Below are positions 17,260-26,445 of a stretch of 64,000 bases of DNA, piece by piece. A program made the translations under genes and the position numbers. The first letter of the stretch is position 1; each line of letters begins with the position of its first letter. This DNA comes from Niastella yeongjuensis (lineage in GTDB: Bacteria > Bacteroidota > Bacteroidia > Chitinophagales > Chitinophagaceae), in assembly GCF_900110245.1 (NCBI RefSeq), contig NZ_FOCZ01000003.1, positions 62,001-126,000 on the forward strand, given 5' to 3'. Below the pieces are notes generated by a model. It worked only from the letters and a program-made list of their open reading frames with translations, was not told the DNA's origin and did not search any database.

Positions 17260-18123
17260 TTATTTGAAGTTCTTTCGGAATGCTTCAGGCGTTTGTCCGG
17301 TTTGTTTTTTGAAGAACCTGATAAAATAGGAAATGTCTTCATAGCCGAGGAGATCGGCAATATCTTTTATCTGGTTGGGCGTAGCCAGTAAATATCTTTT
17401 AGCCTCAAGGATTATTTGCTCATTGATAAGGTCTGAAACTGTTTTTCCCACAGATTCCTTTGTGATAGCATTTAACTGGTAGGGAGAGAGATGTAATAGG
17501 TCGGCGTATTGAGAAACCTTTTTCAGACTGCTTATGTTGGTCTCCAGCAAATAAGCGAATGCTTCAAAACATTCCTGATTGTAAATGGTCTCCGGTTTTG
17601 GTACGTGATTGGGGTTAAGACTTTGCCTGATGTATTCTATAAAAAAAATATCAAGGGTTGCTTTTATTACTTCTGCATAACCTTCCATTTTTTTATCAAA
17701 CTCATTAAAGATGTTCTCCAGTAAAGCATGCAACCTGGTGTACCTGGCCGCTGCTACTTCGCAGTAGTTTTTACCGGATGCCTTCTTCCACCGGTGCTCG
17801 GAAATGCTGTTTTTAGGCTGGTAAAATGTAAGATCAAATTCCATCAGAAAGCCTGAACTGGCTGCTTGTAATTCCAGTTTGTGAACCTGGCCCGGGCGTA
17901 GTATAAAAATAGCATGATCATGTAAAGGGTAGGGAATGAAGTCTATTTCGTGCATGCCTTTACCCGACTGCAAGGCCAGCACAAAAAAGAAATCGTGTTT
18001 GTGAAGGTCATGAACCAGGTCCTCGCCTTTGAGCACCTGTTCTATGGACCGGATGGTGAACCTGCCTCCGTTTTGATTTTCCGGAATGGAGGATGCAATG
18101 TGACGAATCGGTATGGGTTTCAT
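17260..18123 (-). CDS. AraC-family transcriptional regulator
   Basis: An N-terminal cupin-type sensing domain (HKHDFFFVLALQSGKGMHEIDF and the RPGQVHKL turn) is followed by a C-terminal AraC double helix-turn-helix (LHLSPYQLNAITKESVGKTV and DIADLLGYEDISYFIRFFKK). The start at 18123 (MKPIPIRHI) is the normal N-terminus for Bacteroidetes members; an ATG at 18174 overlapping the upstream gene's stop would add 17 residues and cannot be excluded. It probably controls the two genes that follow it on the minus strand. The effector is unknown. Confidence 0.85.
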   Translation of the reverse strand: MKPIPIRHIASSIPENQNGGRFTIRSIEQVLKGEDLVHDLHKHDFFFVLALQSGKGMHEIDFIPYPLHDHAIFILRPGQVHKLELQAASSGFLMEFDLTFYQPKNSISEHRWKKASGKNYCEVAAARYTRLHALLENIFNEFDKKMEGYAEVIKATLDIFFIEYIRQSLNPNHVPKPETIYNQECFEAFAYLLETNISSLKKVSQYADLLHLSPYQLNAITKESVGKTVSDLINEQIILEAKRYLLATPNQIKDIADLLGYEDISYFIRFFKKQTGQTPEAFRKNFK

Positions 18124-18170
18124 CTGCCAGTAAAGATAAAGGCCTGAGTGAATTCCTGTATAAAAAATTG

Positions 18171-18836
18171 TCATTTAATATAGTTCAATACATGAGCGGC
18201 CACTATATTGGCTTTGTCGTCAAAATGATGACCACCTCCTTCAGTTACCACCACATGATTTTTACTGGTAAGGGTTTGAACCGGAAATTGATCTTTTTCC
18301 GTACCCAATATAAATAGGATGGGTTTGGGAATTTTATTCACTTCATTGACTACGCTGTAGACATCATGAGAGGCAATACCGATCATTTCCGTTAAATGCA
18401 CTTCGAAATCGGTAGAGGTATAAGGAAGCATCAATACAAGGTGGCTTACTGTTTTTGTAAGTGGGGCGCCTGCATAATTGTATAAAAAAGGGGTTACGTC
18501 TGCACCAAACGAATAGCCTATTAATATTACACTGTCGCGGTTCCATTGCGTCATATATTTATTAATAAGCTGGTTTAGTTCCAGGGCCATGGGTGCTGGC
18601 GTTTTCTTTTTCCAGAAATATTTTCTGGAGTTTAAAGCCACTACCGGATAACCGGCTTTGTTGATCGATTGTATAAATGCGTCGGAGAAACCAGTCCACC
18701 CGCCATCGCCGGTTATATAAAATACAAGGGGTTTGGTGGTGTCGTTGGCTGTGATGGCTTTTACTGGTAACTGGTTGTCCTGCGCCCCGGCCGGGATAAA
18801 ATAAAACAATAGGGCAAGGACTATTATATATTTCAT
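18171..18836 (-). CDS. VirJ/AcvB-family alpha/beta hydrolase, periplasmic
   Basis: A 221-residue exported protein (signal peptide to about residue 19). The VirJ-domain signature is present: FYITGDGGWTGF (residues 39-50), ALNSRKYFWKKKTP, and the nucleophile elbow GYSFGAD with Ser109; a late His sits in GGGHHFDDK. In Agrobacterium and Rhizobium, AcvB/AtvA proteins hydrolyse lysyl-phosphatidylglycerol and are encoded next to lpiA (mprF homologue). Here the gene follows mprF by 4 bp, so the pair probably makes and removes aminoacylated lipid. The lipid-hydrolase role is inferred from that arrangement and the family. Confidence 0.85.
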   Translation of the reverse strand: MKYIIVLALLFYFIPAGAQDNQLPVKAITANDTTKPLVFYITGDGGWTGFSDAFIQSINKAGYPVVALNSRKYFWKKKTPAPMALELNQLINKYMTQWNRDSVILIGYSFGADVTPFLYNYAGAPLTKTVSHLVLMLPYTSTDFEVHLTEMIGIASHDVYSVVNEVNKIPKPILFILGTEKDQFPVQTLTSKNHVVVTEGGGHHFDDKANIVAAHVLNYIK

Positions 18837-18840
18837 ACAA

Positions 18841-21438
18841 TCAATTTATTTTCATTACGGCGTTTAAGGCAAGTGGTAATTGCAGCAGGTCGAAATCATG
18901 GTCGTACACCAGGTATTTGTTTTCCCAGAAGCTGGCATATTTTTCTTTGAATTCGCGCAGGCCCTGGTAATGCTGAAAGCGTTTTATTTTTAGTGCGGCT
19001 AACTTAACAACTCTTTCTGCCATGTTTTCGGGTTGGGTAATACCGGTCATGGGCACCATACCCAGGTTGATGTAGGTTTTATTATGGGCGCGTGCATACT
19101 CAATGAGTTTAATGATCAGGGCGTCCATGGCCGCAGCGGGTGCATCGGCCGTTTTGCGAATAAGATCGTACGTACATTCATCTTCGGCGTAGTCAGGTAT
19201 AATGTTCAGAAATGCTTTGATTCTTCCTTCCGGATCTTTTAATAATATCATATCCTGTTTTTCCAGTTCGGTTGTATCGAACATGCCCTGTGAAAAAATC
19301 GCTTCTTCTTTATTAAAGCTCTGTAACCAATCGTCAGAGACCTGTTTCAGTTCCTGTAAGATCTCAGGGTTATGTGGTGCCATTTCAATATGAATGGAGA
19401 ATCCTTTCTTTTGTAAACTGTTCAGCCCATTGCGTAATGATTTTTTATCCCGGCCTTCTATGCTGAACCGGGTTACATCCAGTATTGCTTCCTGGCCAAT
19501 CATCATCCGGTGTTTACGTAAGCGGGTAAACCAGGGAATGCTGCTTTCATTTACGCGGTAAAAAGCAGTGTGCAACCCCATTTTTTTACAGTGCCGGTCA
19601 AACTCTCTCAAAATGCTGTACTTGTTTTCAGGAGCGCAAACAGGTTCTTCCAGTACAATAGCAAAACCGCGTGCAATGCGGTAGGCAATAAACCCTTCGT
19701 GTTGGTCTGAAAAGAAATATAATTTGTCTTTATAGTATTTGAAATAATCTACGGATGAGTTACCAAATTGAATCAGCAGGCTATTTACTCTTTCGCGGGC
19801 ATTTTCGGGCTCCGTGTGTTTGTGCAGCCCCGGCCTGATGAGGGAATACAACAGGAATCCCCAGGTTATAAAACCGGTAGCCCTTATCAGCCATACAAAT
19901 TCATTACCAAACCTGGTGCGGGGCATTAAGGAAGTGTCCTGCATCAGTAAGAACATTTTCAAGGTATGCAGTAAGGATTGTTGCCAGGTAAAATCAACAC
20001 CAAAATTTCTTTTATCGATAAAATAGAAACTCACAAACCCGAACAACATAACGGCTGCCACGCTTATGCCCGCTGTTTTCAATCCAGCTTTTATCCGTTG
20101 CCTGCTGCTTTGTATGCGGTACTGCGATCGGGTAGCTATCAATAATAACATAGTAAAAGCCGCCAGGCTTGCTTCTTCGTAATCGAGTGCTTTGGTAAGG
20201 TGGCCTATTAAAGAAAAGAAAGCCAGGCCAGTGGCCATGATCCAGGCATTACGTAGTCCTTTTAAAAGAAAAGCTGAAGTTACCAGGAGGGCGAGGCCGG
20301 TAAACAGTACCAGCAGGTTACTGGCATGTATGCTGCTCAGGGGCAGGTATTCGCGTAACAGGCGCATCCGTTCATGTACGGGCGGGGTTATGGCTGAAAT
20401 GATGTTGACAATACCCAGCGTAAACACCAGCAGGGCAGGGGCCATTCTCGCAGCCAATTTTCTTCCTTTCCAGCTGAATGCGATCAGTCCGCCAGCCAGG
20501 GGGAGCCAGAATTCAAACAACCGGTACAGGATAGTAATGGACAAGGCCTGCGGAGCGGTATAACCGAATTTTTGCAGTATCAATGACATGAAGAGCTCCA
20601 CGGCTCCTAAACCCCGAAGGAAGGGCGAAATGACCATCATCAGCACCGCTATTATATAGGCAGCAGCTGAGGCACCGAGTGAAGCAGGCAAACCCAATGC
20701 CAGCATGGCCAGGTAAATATGCAGGATGCCGCAGCCTTCTACCCCGGTAGATAAAAAAGTGGCTTGTAATACCCCGGACCTTTTTACATTGGCCGACAAC
20801 ATTTCATGTATGTGTGCTGAAAAAGCTGGGAACCGCCGTTCAATAAACCGGTAAGCGCCTCGCTTTTGTTTTACTGTATTTACAATAATGGCCAGCAGTA
20901 CAATAATTACCAGCAACGCCAGTAAACCCAGCCAGGCATTTGCTGTATCTGTTATACCAAACATGGTATACAACAATACAGGCAACCCTACTATAAATAC
21001 CGTTAACAAACCTGTAAAGGCATACAATGCACTGGCCTGGTGTACCTGCAGTCTGTTAAAACCCTGTTTGCGTAACTGGGAGGGGAAATAAGCCAACGCA
21101 CTTACCCCACCGGCTGGAAGAAATACACTTATGAAGTTGCGTTTCAAAAACAGCGATACCGCATGTTGCCATTTTAGCCGCAGCTGTACTGCCGCAAAGG
21201 TTTTTACATACATGCCGCTTTGTAACAGAATGCAGGCTATTGTTATTATCAATGCAGCCGTGAGCCAGGTGCCATTGGCCTGTTTTATCTGGGGCACAAT
21301 GGCCAGCAATTCCTTTCTTTCACTTCTGAAAAAAACAATGGCCAGTAACAGGATCACCACTGCTATGATCTCGCGCCAGTATACCTGGGGGGATGCTGAT
21401 TGTATTTTTAAGCGGGTAGCTTTGATCAGGTTAGCCAT
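18841..21438 (-). CDS. mprF: Phosphatidylglycerol lysyltransferase / flippase MprF
   Basis: An 865-residue inner-membrane protein. The N-terminal half is a multi-helix flippase domain (SLFLKRNFISVFLPAGGVSALAYF and later FLRGLGAVELFMSLIL); more helices follow to about residue 500; the C-terminal about 320 residues are the cytosolic synthase domain with IQFGNSSVDYFKYYKDK, FYRVNESSIPWF and ILDVTRFSIEGRDKKSLRNG. MprF transfers lysine or alanine from tRNA to phosphatidylglycerol and flips the product, lowering surface charge against cationic peptides. First gene of a two-gene operon with a VirJ/AcvB hydrolase. Confidence 0.9.
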   Translation of the reverse strand: MANLIKATRLKIQSASPQVYWREIIAVVILLLAIVFFRSERKELLAIVPQIKQANGTWLTAALIITIACILLQSGMYVKTFAAVQLRLKWQHAVSLFLKRNFISVFLPAGGVSALAYFPSQLRKQGFNRLQVHQASALYAFTGLLTVFIVGLPVLLYTMFGITDTANAWLGLLALLVIIVLLAIIVNTVKQKRGAYRFIERRFPAFSAHIHEMLSANVKRSGVLQATFLSTGVEGCGILHIYLAMLALGLPASLGASAAAYIIAVLMMVISPFLRGLGAVELFMSLILQKFGYTAPQALSITILYRLFEFWLPLAGGLIAFSWKGRKLAARMAPALLVFTLGIVNIISAITPPVHERMRLLREYLPLSSIHASNLLVLFTGLALLVTSAFLLKGLRNAWIMATGLAFFSLIGHLTKALDYEEASLAAFTMLLLIATRSQYRIQSSRQRIKAGLKTAGISVAAVMLFGFVSFYFIDKRNFGVDFTWQQSLLHTLKMFLLMQDTSLMPRTRFGNEFVWLIRATGFITWGFLLYSLIRPGLHKHTEPENARERVNSLLIQFGNSSVDYFKYYKDKLYFFSDQHEGFIAYRIARGFAIVLEEPVCAPENKYSILREFDRHCKKMGLHTAFYRVNESSIPWFTRLRKHRMMIGQEAILDVTRFSIEGRDKKSLRNGLNSLQKKGFSIHIEMAPHNPEILQELKQVSDDWLQSFNKEEAIFSQGMFDTTELEKQDMILLKDPEGRIKAFLNIIPDYAEDECTYDLIRKTADAPAAAMDALIIKLIEYARAHNKTYINLGMVPMTGITQPENMAERVVKLAALKIKRFQHYQGLREFKEKYASFWENKYLVYDHDFDLLQLPLALNAVMKIN

Positions 21439-21466
21439 AACTTAAAAATTGTAGGTTAGCAGCTAT

Positions 21467-21474
21467 CAAAGTTA
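21467..21474 (-). promoter_or_regulatory. Putative -7 element (TAACTTTG) of mprF
   Basis: On the minus strand TAACTTTG matches TAnnTTTG exactly, 28 bp before the mprF ATG. No clear TTTG is seen about 20 bp further upstream. Confidence 0.4.
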
Positions 21475-21533
21475 TTTACTTTGTTAGCGCGTCCCGACTA
21501 ATGCTTTGTTAATGGCCCCTAAACGGAAGCTAA

Positions 21534-22295
21534 TTAATGGATCCTGATTAACTTATACTTTATATCACCCAAAGTACCTTCCAGGCAGGTGTTATCGGAG
21601 CTGTCGCGTACGAGGCAGTTTACGTTGTGGATGAATAAGGTGTCCTGCCTAAAAGTAAAACCAAACTGTTCCATATCATTATCGCTTTGTCCCATATATA
21701 CCTGGTCTGCATCCACACCTGAACCTACATAGTCATATAATGGATCGTACACAGTATAAGTACCGAGCCCTTTAATGTGTCCATCTTTCGAAAACTGAAC
21801 GATGTTCCCAAGGGTGTCCCTGTATTTGCCGCTGAAAAGTATGTCTGCCATAAAATGTTCATCGGTTTTGATAAAGGTATACTGACCAAATTTCAGTTTA
21901 TTGGCAGCTATAAACTGGATATTATAAGCCTGGCGGCTTGCTGTATCATCCGCTTTGTAATAAAATTGATACGAATTGTCTTTTTTTACAATGTCCATTT
22001 CGGGCCCGCCCTCATGAACGTCTGTAGCCATTGAAGCGGGTTGTAATGTGCTGGCGGGGATAAAAAGGCAGCAGTTATTGGAAGCGCCCTGGCTTTCCCG
22101 GGGCGATCTGGTATGTTCGATTTTTTTTAGATATGTCTCATTCAACCAGAAGCCTGCAAACGGCACAACGGTGTCCGGTGTTTTGACGTTTATTGCATTG
22201 GAGGCAACGGGCGCATTGGGTTTGGGGTTGATGTTGGTTGAATTGCAGGCAAATAATATGCTGCAGGCTAAAAGGGTAACGGATAATCTGATCAT
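21534..22295 (-). CDS. Hypothetical lipoprotein
   Basis: A 253-residue protein beginning MIRLSVTLLACSILFACNSTN, where ILFAC is a lipobox with the cysteine near residue 17. The start at 22295 is preferred over an in-frame upstream start at 22418, which would bury the signal peptide behind 41 residues. The mature part is beta-rich, with a WLNETYLKKI segment and repeated GQYTF/GTYTV strands, resembling small lipocalin- or DUF-type outer-membrane lipoproteins. No function can be assigned. Divergent from the permease gene. Confidence 0.7.
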   Translation of the reverse strand: MIRLSVTLLACSILFACNSTNINPKPNAPVASNAINVKTPDTVVPFAGFWLNETYLKKIEHTRSPRESQGASNNCCLFIPASTLQPASMATDVHEGGPEMDIVKKDNSYQFYYKADDTASRQAYNIQFIAANKLKFGQYTFIKTDEHFMADILFSGKYRDTLGNIVQFSKDGHIKGLGTYTVYDPLYDYVGSGVDADQVYMGQSDNDMEQFGFTFRQDTLFIHNVNCLVRDSSDNTCLEGTLGDIKYKLIRIH

Positions 22296-22429
22296 GATGC
22301 GGCGAATGTAATAAAATTTATCCTGTCCGGCAATGAACAGAACACTGTTCGTTTTCGCACACTTTCGGGTAGCCGGGCCGCCAGAACATTCATTCAGAAA
22401 GGGTTTCACAATTGGCACAACCGTTGAGT

Positions 22430-22437
22430 TATTTTTG
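22430..22437 (+). promoter_or_regulatory. Putative -7 element (TATTTTTG) of the FtsX-type permease
   Basis: TATTTTTG matches TAnnTTTG and ends 15 bp before the ATG at 22453. The -33 box is not convincing. Confidence 0.35.
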
Positions 22438-22452
22438 TATTACCTACAGCTT

Positions 22453-24837
22453 ATGTTTAAAAATTATCTTGTAGTAGCCTGGCGCAACCTGGTAAAAGGC
22501 CGAATGCATTCCGCCATCAATATCCTGGGTTTATGTATCGGTATGTCGGTTGCCCTGCTGATTGGCTTATGGCTGCACGATGAGCTTTCTTTTGACAAGA
22601 ATTTTAAACACTACGATCGCATCGCTACGGTCATTCAGAATTTAACCAACAACGGTGAAACTCAAACGTGGAATAATGTTCCCTATCCATTAGCCAATGA
22701 ATTGCGCACCAGCTATGGCAGCGATTTTAAGCACATAGTTATGTCGGTGAATATAAATCAGCACCTGCTTACTATAGGAGATAAAAAAATAAAACAACGG
22801 GGCGGCTTTTTTGAAAAGGAAATGCCTGAAATGTTTTCGCTGAATATGCTGAAGGGAAGCCGTTCTGCATTGAATGATCCCAACGCGGTGCTCATTTCCG
22901 CTTCGGCAGCAAAAGCCTTTTTCGGGAATGAAGACCCTTTGAACAAGATCATTAAGATTGATCAAAAGCCCGTTGTAAGTGTGGCAGGTGTTTATGAGGA
23001 CTTTCCGCAGAACTCAACTTTTGCCGATCTCAATTTTATCTCAAGCTGGGATTTCTGGTACAATGCCAACAACAAATTAAAAGACATGGAGGACCCCTGG
23101 CGGCCTAACTTTACTACCTTATATGTTCAGTTAAATGAACAGGCTTCTGTTGAAGCCGTTAATGCAAGGATCAGGGATGCCAAAATGAAAAAGCTGAACC
23201 CCGAGTTGCAAAAAAAGAAGCCCGTGCTATTTCTGATGCCAATGAGTAAATGGCATTTGTATTCCGAATTTAAAAATGGGGTCAATACAGGTGGGGCCAT
23301 TCAATACGTGTGGCTCTTTGGTATCATTGGGGGATTTGTGCTGCTGCTGGCCTGTATCAACTTTATGAACCTCAGTACCGCGCAAAGTGAAAAACGCGCC
23401 AAAGAAGTGGGGGTAAGAAAAACAATGGGATCACCAAGAAAACAATTGATGTTTCAGTTTTTCTGTGAGTCATTGATAACGGTCGCCATCGCATTACTTA
23501 TTTCGCTGACAATAGTGTTGCTGACGCTGCCATTTTTCAATACGATCACTGAAAAGCAGATCAAAATACCCTGGTTCAATGTTTACTTTTGGGCGGTATG
23601 TCTTGTGTTCCTCTTTATTACTGCGATCATTGCAGGAAGTTATCCGGCTTTGTATTTATCCTCTTTTAAACCGGTAAAGGTTTTAAAGGGAACGTTCAGG
23701 ACTGGCCGTTTTGCCACAATTCCAAGGAAGGCGTTGGTGGTGGTACAATTCAGCATTTCGGTAACGCTTATCATTGCAACGATTGCCGTGTATAAACAAA
23801 TACAGTTTGCCAAGAACAGGCCGGTTGGCTACACCCGGTCAAATCTCATTAATATCCCCACCACCGGGTCAGGGATTCATGATCATTTCAATGCGGTAAA
23901 AGAAGAACTGCTGCAAACAGGCGTAGTTGAATCCGTGGTAGAGTCGGCTAGTCCAACCACAGGCATCAACAATACCACAAGCGGTTTTAGCTGGCCGGGA
24001 AAGGATCCCAATCTGTCTATCGATTTCGGGGTAATAACGGCTTCGTTTGAATATGGTAAAACCGTTGGGTGGAACATAAAAGCGGGGCGTGATTTTTCGA
24101 AGGAATTTTTAACAGATACCTCAGGTGTAATTCTGAATGAAGCTGCTGTACGCTTTATGAACCTGAAAGACCCGATTGGTAAACAGGTTACCTGGTGGGG
24201 GCAGCCATTGCGGGTAATTGGGGTAGTCGAAAACATGGTGATAGAATCGCCCTATAGCGAAGTAAAGCCTATAATTTACACCTACCTGAATTATCCGGGC
24301 GATATGAATATTGTTAAACTCAACCCGGCTGTAAGTGCGAAGGATGCCCTAAGCAAGTTGGAACCATTGTATAAGAAATTAAATCCCGACCAGCCTTTCG
24401 AATATAGTTTTATCGATGCGGACTATGCCAAAAAGTTCAATGATGAAGAGCGGATAGGAAAACTGGCGGGCATTTTTGCGGGGCTGGCCATCCTTATCTC
24501 CTGTCTGGGATTGTTTGGGTTAACTTCGTTTGTGGCTGAACAACGTAAAAAAGAAGTAGGCGTAAGAAAAGTGTTGGGTGCCACCGTATTTACTTTATGG
24601 AATTTATTATCTAAGGAATTCCTGGTATTGGTTGTTATTTCATTCCTGGTCTCGCTGCCCGTGTCGTGGTACTTTACGCATAACTGGTTACAGAACTTTA
24701 GTTATCGTACTACTTTATCATGGTGGGTGTTTGTGGCTGCAGGTACCGGCGCTTTGCTGATCACACTTGTTACCGTAAGCTTCCAGACAATAAAAGCGGC
24801 CATTGCAAATCCGGTTAAGAGTTTAAGGACCGAGTAA
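22453..24837 (+). CDS. MacB/FtsX-type ABC transporter permease
   Basis: A 794-residue membrane protein starting MFKNYLVVAWRNLVKGRMHS, the standard Bacteroidetes start of this family; 40 in-frame codons upstream are not part of it. Architecture: helix 1 (about 20-40), MacB-type periplasmic domain, three helices with the FtsX motif RAKEVGVRKTMGSPRKQL, a second periplasmic domain and again three helices with QRKKEVGVRKVLGA. Such permeases work with a separate ATPase in lipoprotein or peptide export, or as stress-linked mechanotransmission complexes. No ATPase gene is adjacent, so the partner must be encoded elsewhere. Confidence 0.88.
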   Translation: MFKNYLVVAWRNLVKGRMHSAINILGLCIGMSVALLIGLWLHDELSFDKNFKHYDRIATVIQNLTNNGETQTWNNVPYPLANELRTSYGSDFKHIVMSVNINQHLLTIGDKKIKQRGGFFEKEMPEMFSLNMLKGSRSALNDPNAVLISASAAKAFFGNEDPLNKIIKIDQKPVVSVAGVYEDFPQNSTFADLNFISSWDFWYNANNKLKDMEDPWRPNFTTLYVQLNEQASVEAVNARIRDAKMKKLNPELQKKKPVLFLMPMSKWHLYSEFKNGVNTGGAIQYVWLFGIIGGFVLLLACINFMNLSTAQSEKRAKEVGVRKTMGSPRKQLMFQFFCESLITVAIALLISLTIVLLTLPFFNTITEKQIKIPWFNVYFWAVCLVFLFITAIIAGSYPALYLSSFKPVKVLKGTFRTGRFATIPRKALVVVQFSISVTLIIATIAVYKQIQFAKNRPVGYTRSNLINIPTTGSGIHDHFNAVKEELLQTGVVESVVESASPTTGINNTTSGFSWPGKDPNLSIDFGVITASFEYGKTVGWNIKAGRDFSKEFLTDTSGVILNEAAVRFMNLKDPIGKQVTWWGQPLRVIGVVENMVIESPYSEVKPIIYTYLNYPGDMNIVKLNPAVSAKDALSKLEPLYKKLNPDQPFEYSFIDADYAKKFNDEERIGKLAGIFAGLAILISCLGLFGLTSFVAEQRKKEVGVRKVLGATVFTLWNLLSKEFLVLVVISFLVSLPVSWYFTHNWLQNFSYRTTLSWWVFVAAGTGALLITLVTVSFQTIKAAIANPVKSLRTE

Positions 24838-24981
24838 ATGGTTAGCGTGCCAATATGATATTATATTTTTCCAATTTTTGTAATATCGTCCTGTTTTCGT
24901 CACAGGAGGCCATCTAGATGTCGTTTAGGCTGCAAATCAGGCCCTTAAAATAACGATTTGTTCATTTTTCACCTCTCTGAT

Positions 24982-25013
24982 GTTGGTAGGAAGCAATTAA
25001 CCCCTTATTTTTG
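24982..25013 (+). promoter_or_regulatory. Promoter of tRNA-Lys
   Basis: GTTG (24982-24985) is followed after 20 nt by TATTTTTG (25006-25013), a full TAnnTTTG match. The tRNA begins 39 bp further on. Confidence 0.6.
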
Positions 25014-25052
25014 CACTCTTTTCCAGCCTAACGGCAAGAAAAAGAGGATTTT

Positions 25053-25128
25053 GTCTCCGTAGCTCAGTTGGTAGAGCAATTGACTCTTAATCAATGGGTC
25101 CAGAGTTCGAGTCTCTGCGGGGACACCA
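25053..25128 (+). tRNA. tRNA-Lys(CTT), CCA encoded
   Basis: A complete cloverleaf: acceptor GTCTCCG pairs with CGGGGAC, D-arm GCTCAGTTGGTAGAGC, anticodon stem ATTGA/TCAAT with loop CTCTTAA (anticodon CTT), T-arm CAGAG-TTCGAGT-CTCTG, discriminator A and encoded CCA at 25126-25128. The downstream region bears the marks of an integration site. Confidence 0.97.
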
Positions 25129-25133
25129 GACAG

Positions 25134-25160
25134 AACCAGCTTGCAAAAGCTGGTTTTTTT
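25134..25160 (+). terminator. Terminator of tRNA-Lys
   Basis: AACCAGCTT (25134-25142) pairs with AAGCTGGTT (25147-25155), followed by a T run. Confidence 0.85.
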
Positions 25161-25168
25161 ATTGTCAA
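25145..25168. repeat. Direct repeat, left copy (23/24 identical to 27168-27191)
   Basis: This 24-bp stretch, from the 3' arm of the tRNA-Lys terminator through TTTTTTTATTGTCAA, recurs at 27168-27191 with one G/C difference. The two copies enclose a 2-kb gene-poor, AT-rich segment next to the tRNA, as att-like repeats of an integrated element would. Confidence 0.7.
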
Positions 25169-25776
25169 CTCCTTTGTGAGCCTGCGTTTCATAGAGTTCG
25201 AGTGAAAATTATTTTTCTGTGAATATTTCAATATCCATTCAAAAGCAAAATCACCTAATTGCTTGTTTGTCAAGGGTTACAATATTTGTGTTCGAGATGT
25301 ACAATGAGGTTGCCCTACAAGACTCGAACTCCATTGAGGATTAATTTTTTATATGCTTGGATAACCGGTCAGCGCTTATACTAAGTTGAATTATGAAGCG
25401 CGCATAATCATATATAAACGACAGAATACCTTGAGCTTGCAAGGCATTAATTTTCCTCCCTTTGTTCTTTTCAATATTCACTATTTTTCTATGTTCCTCT
25501 AACAGCAACTCAGCATTAATATTTTCTGTAGAATCGGGCGCAGGTGAATCCGTACTTACTTTGGCCCTCAGGTTATATATATGGATGATGTGCTCGTTGA
25601 GGTATTTAAAGCAGAAGGCAAAACATTATTATCACTGTTATTATTGTTTGCAAACACAACTCTGCTGAATGCCTTAAAATAATAACTTACATAAAAATGT
25701 TACCTGATAAAAATCGCATATGATAGCGGAAGTATAGTGTTATTCCTTATTTTACGACAGGAAATCGAATAACAGA
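25169..25776. other. Gene-poor AT-rich stretch with T-arm-like tRNA fragments
   Basis: No convincing gene is seen. GAGTTCGAGT, the T-arm core of the upstream tRNA-Lys, recurs at 25194-25203 and, inverted, at 25322-25331; GTTCGAG also occurs near 25290. Such fragments are often left by repeated integration at a tRNA 3' end. Short open frames here, including one antisense to the tRNA, show no family resemblance. Confidence 0.5.
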
Positions 25777-26445
25777 ATGAAATTTAAATTTTCAATATTG
25801 TCATCACTTATTTTGACCTCTTGTATGGTTGTCAATCATAAGAGGCATGTTATTAACTTAGACAAAGTTGGCGACAAACTAAGACCAATCTGCACTGCTG
25901 GTTATTACTATCAGGAAAGAGAAGAAATTGCATTCCCCTATGTTAAAAACCACTTTGGCGGATATACTGAGGACAGCACAAAGCCATATTTACAGAAGCA
26001 AATCAGACCTTTGACCCTCCATAAGGACGGAACATTGCTGACATTTGGTATTTCGACAGGCTTTCAGGAAAACCACGCTTTTGACTACGCGGCTACTTGC
26101 GAACTACAGGACTCTAACTCAATTGACAATGCCAAAAAGCACATTGAGTGTGATATAAGACACTACAAAAACAGGTATCCAATTTGGGGAAAGGGAGTTT
26201 TCAAAACAGAAGAGAATGAAATTGTAATTCAGTACTATGTAAATTGGATTGGAGAATATTATTTAGTAGAAAAGAAAGGTAAGGTTTTGAGCGATACCGC
26301 TTTTGTACTAACCAAATCATTTGACTATAAACTTAACGAAGCAAAAGACATTTATGAACTATACAAATTTCAACAGTTTGACATAAAGCCAGACTCCACA
26401 AATTATATTCTGAAACACAAACGCAAGTTTAAAAACAAGGCATAA
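25777..26445 (+). CDS. Hypothetical lipoprotein
   Basis: A 222-residue protein with a lipoprotein signal (MKFKFSILSSLILTSC, lipobox LTSC at residue 16). The mature chain is polar, rich in Lys, Asn and Tyr, with no recognised domain. Codon use is AT-richer than in the genes before the tRNA. It is the only full-length gene inside the segment bounded by the 24-bp direct repeats, and could be cargo of a decayed integrated element. No function can be suggested. Confidence 0.65.
   Translation: MKFKFSILSSLILTSCMVVNHKRHVINLDKVGDKLRPICTAGYYYQEREEIAFPYVKNHFGGYTEDSTKPYLQKQIRPLTLHKDGTLLTFGISTGFQENHAFDYAATCELQDSNSIDNAKKHIECDIRHYKNRYPIWGKGVFKTEENEIVIQYYVNWIGEYYLVEKKGKVLSDTAFVLTKSFDYKLNEAKDIYELYKFQQFDIKPDSTNYILKHKRKFKNKA

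Noticed and set aside
22333-22452. 40-codon N-terminal extension of the FtsX-type permease
   Set aside because: The family begins at MFKNYLVVAWRNL, and a TATTTTTG promoter box lies inside the supposed extension.
25091-25273. Open frame of 60 codons on the minus strand ending in RLELWTH
   Set aside because: It is antisense to tRNA-Lys; such frames are a well-known annotation artefact of tRNA T-arm sequence.
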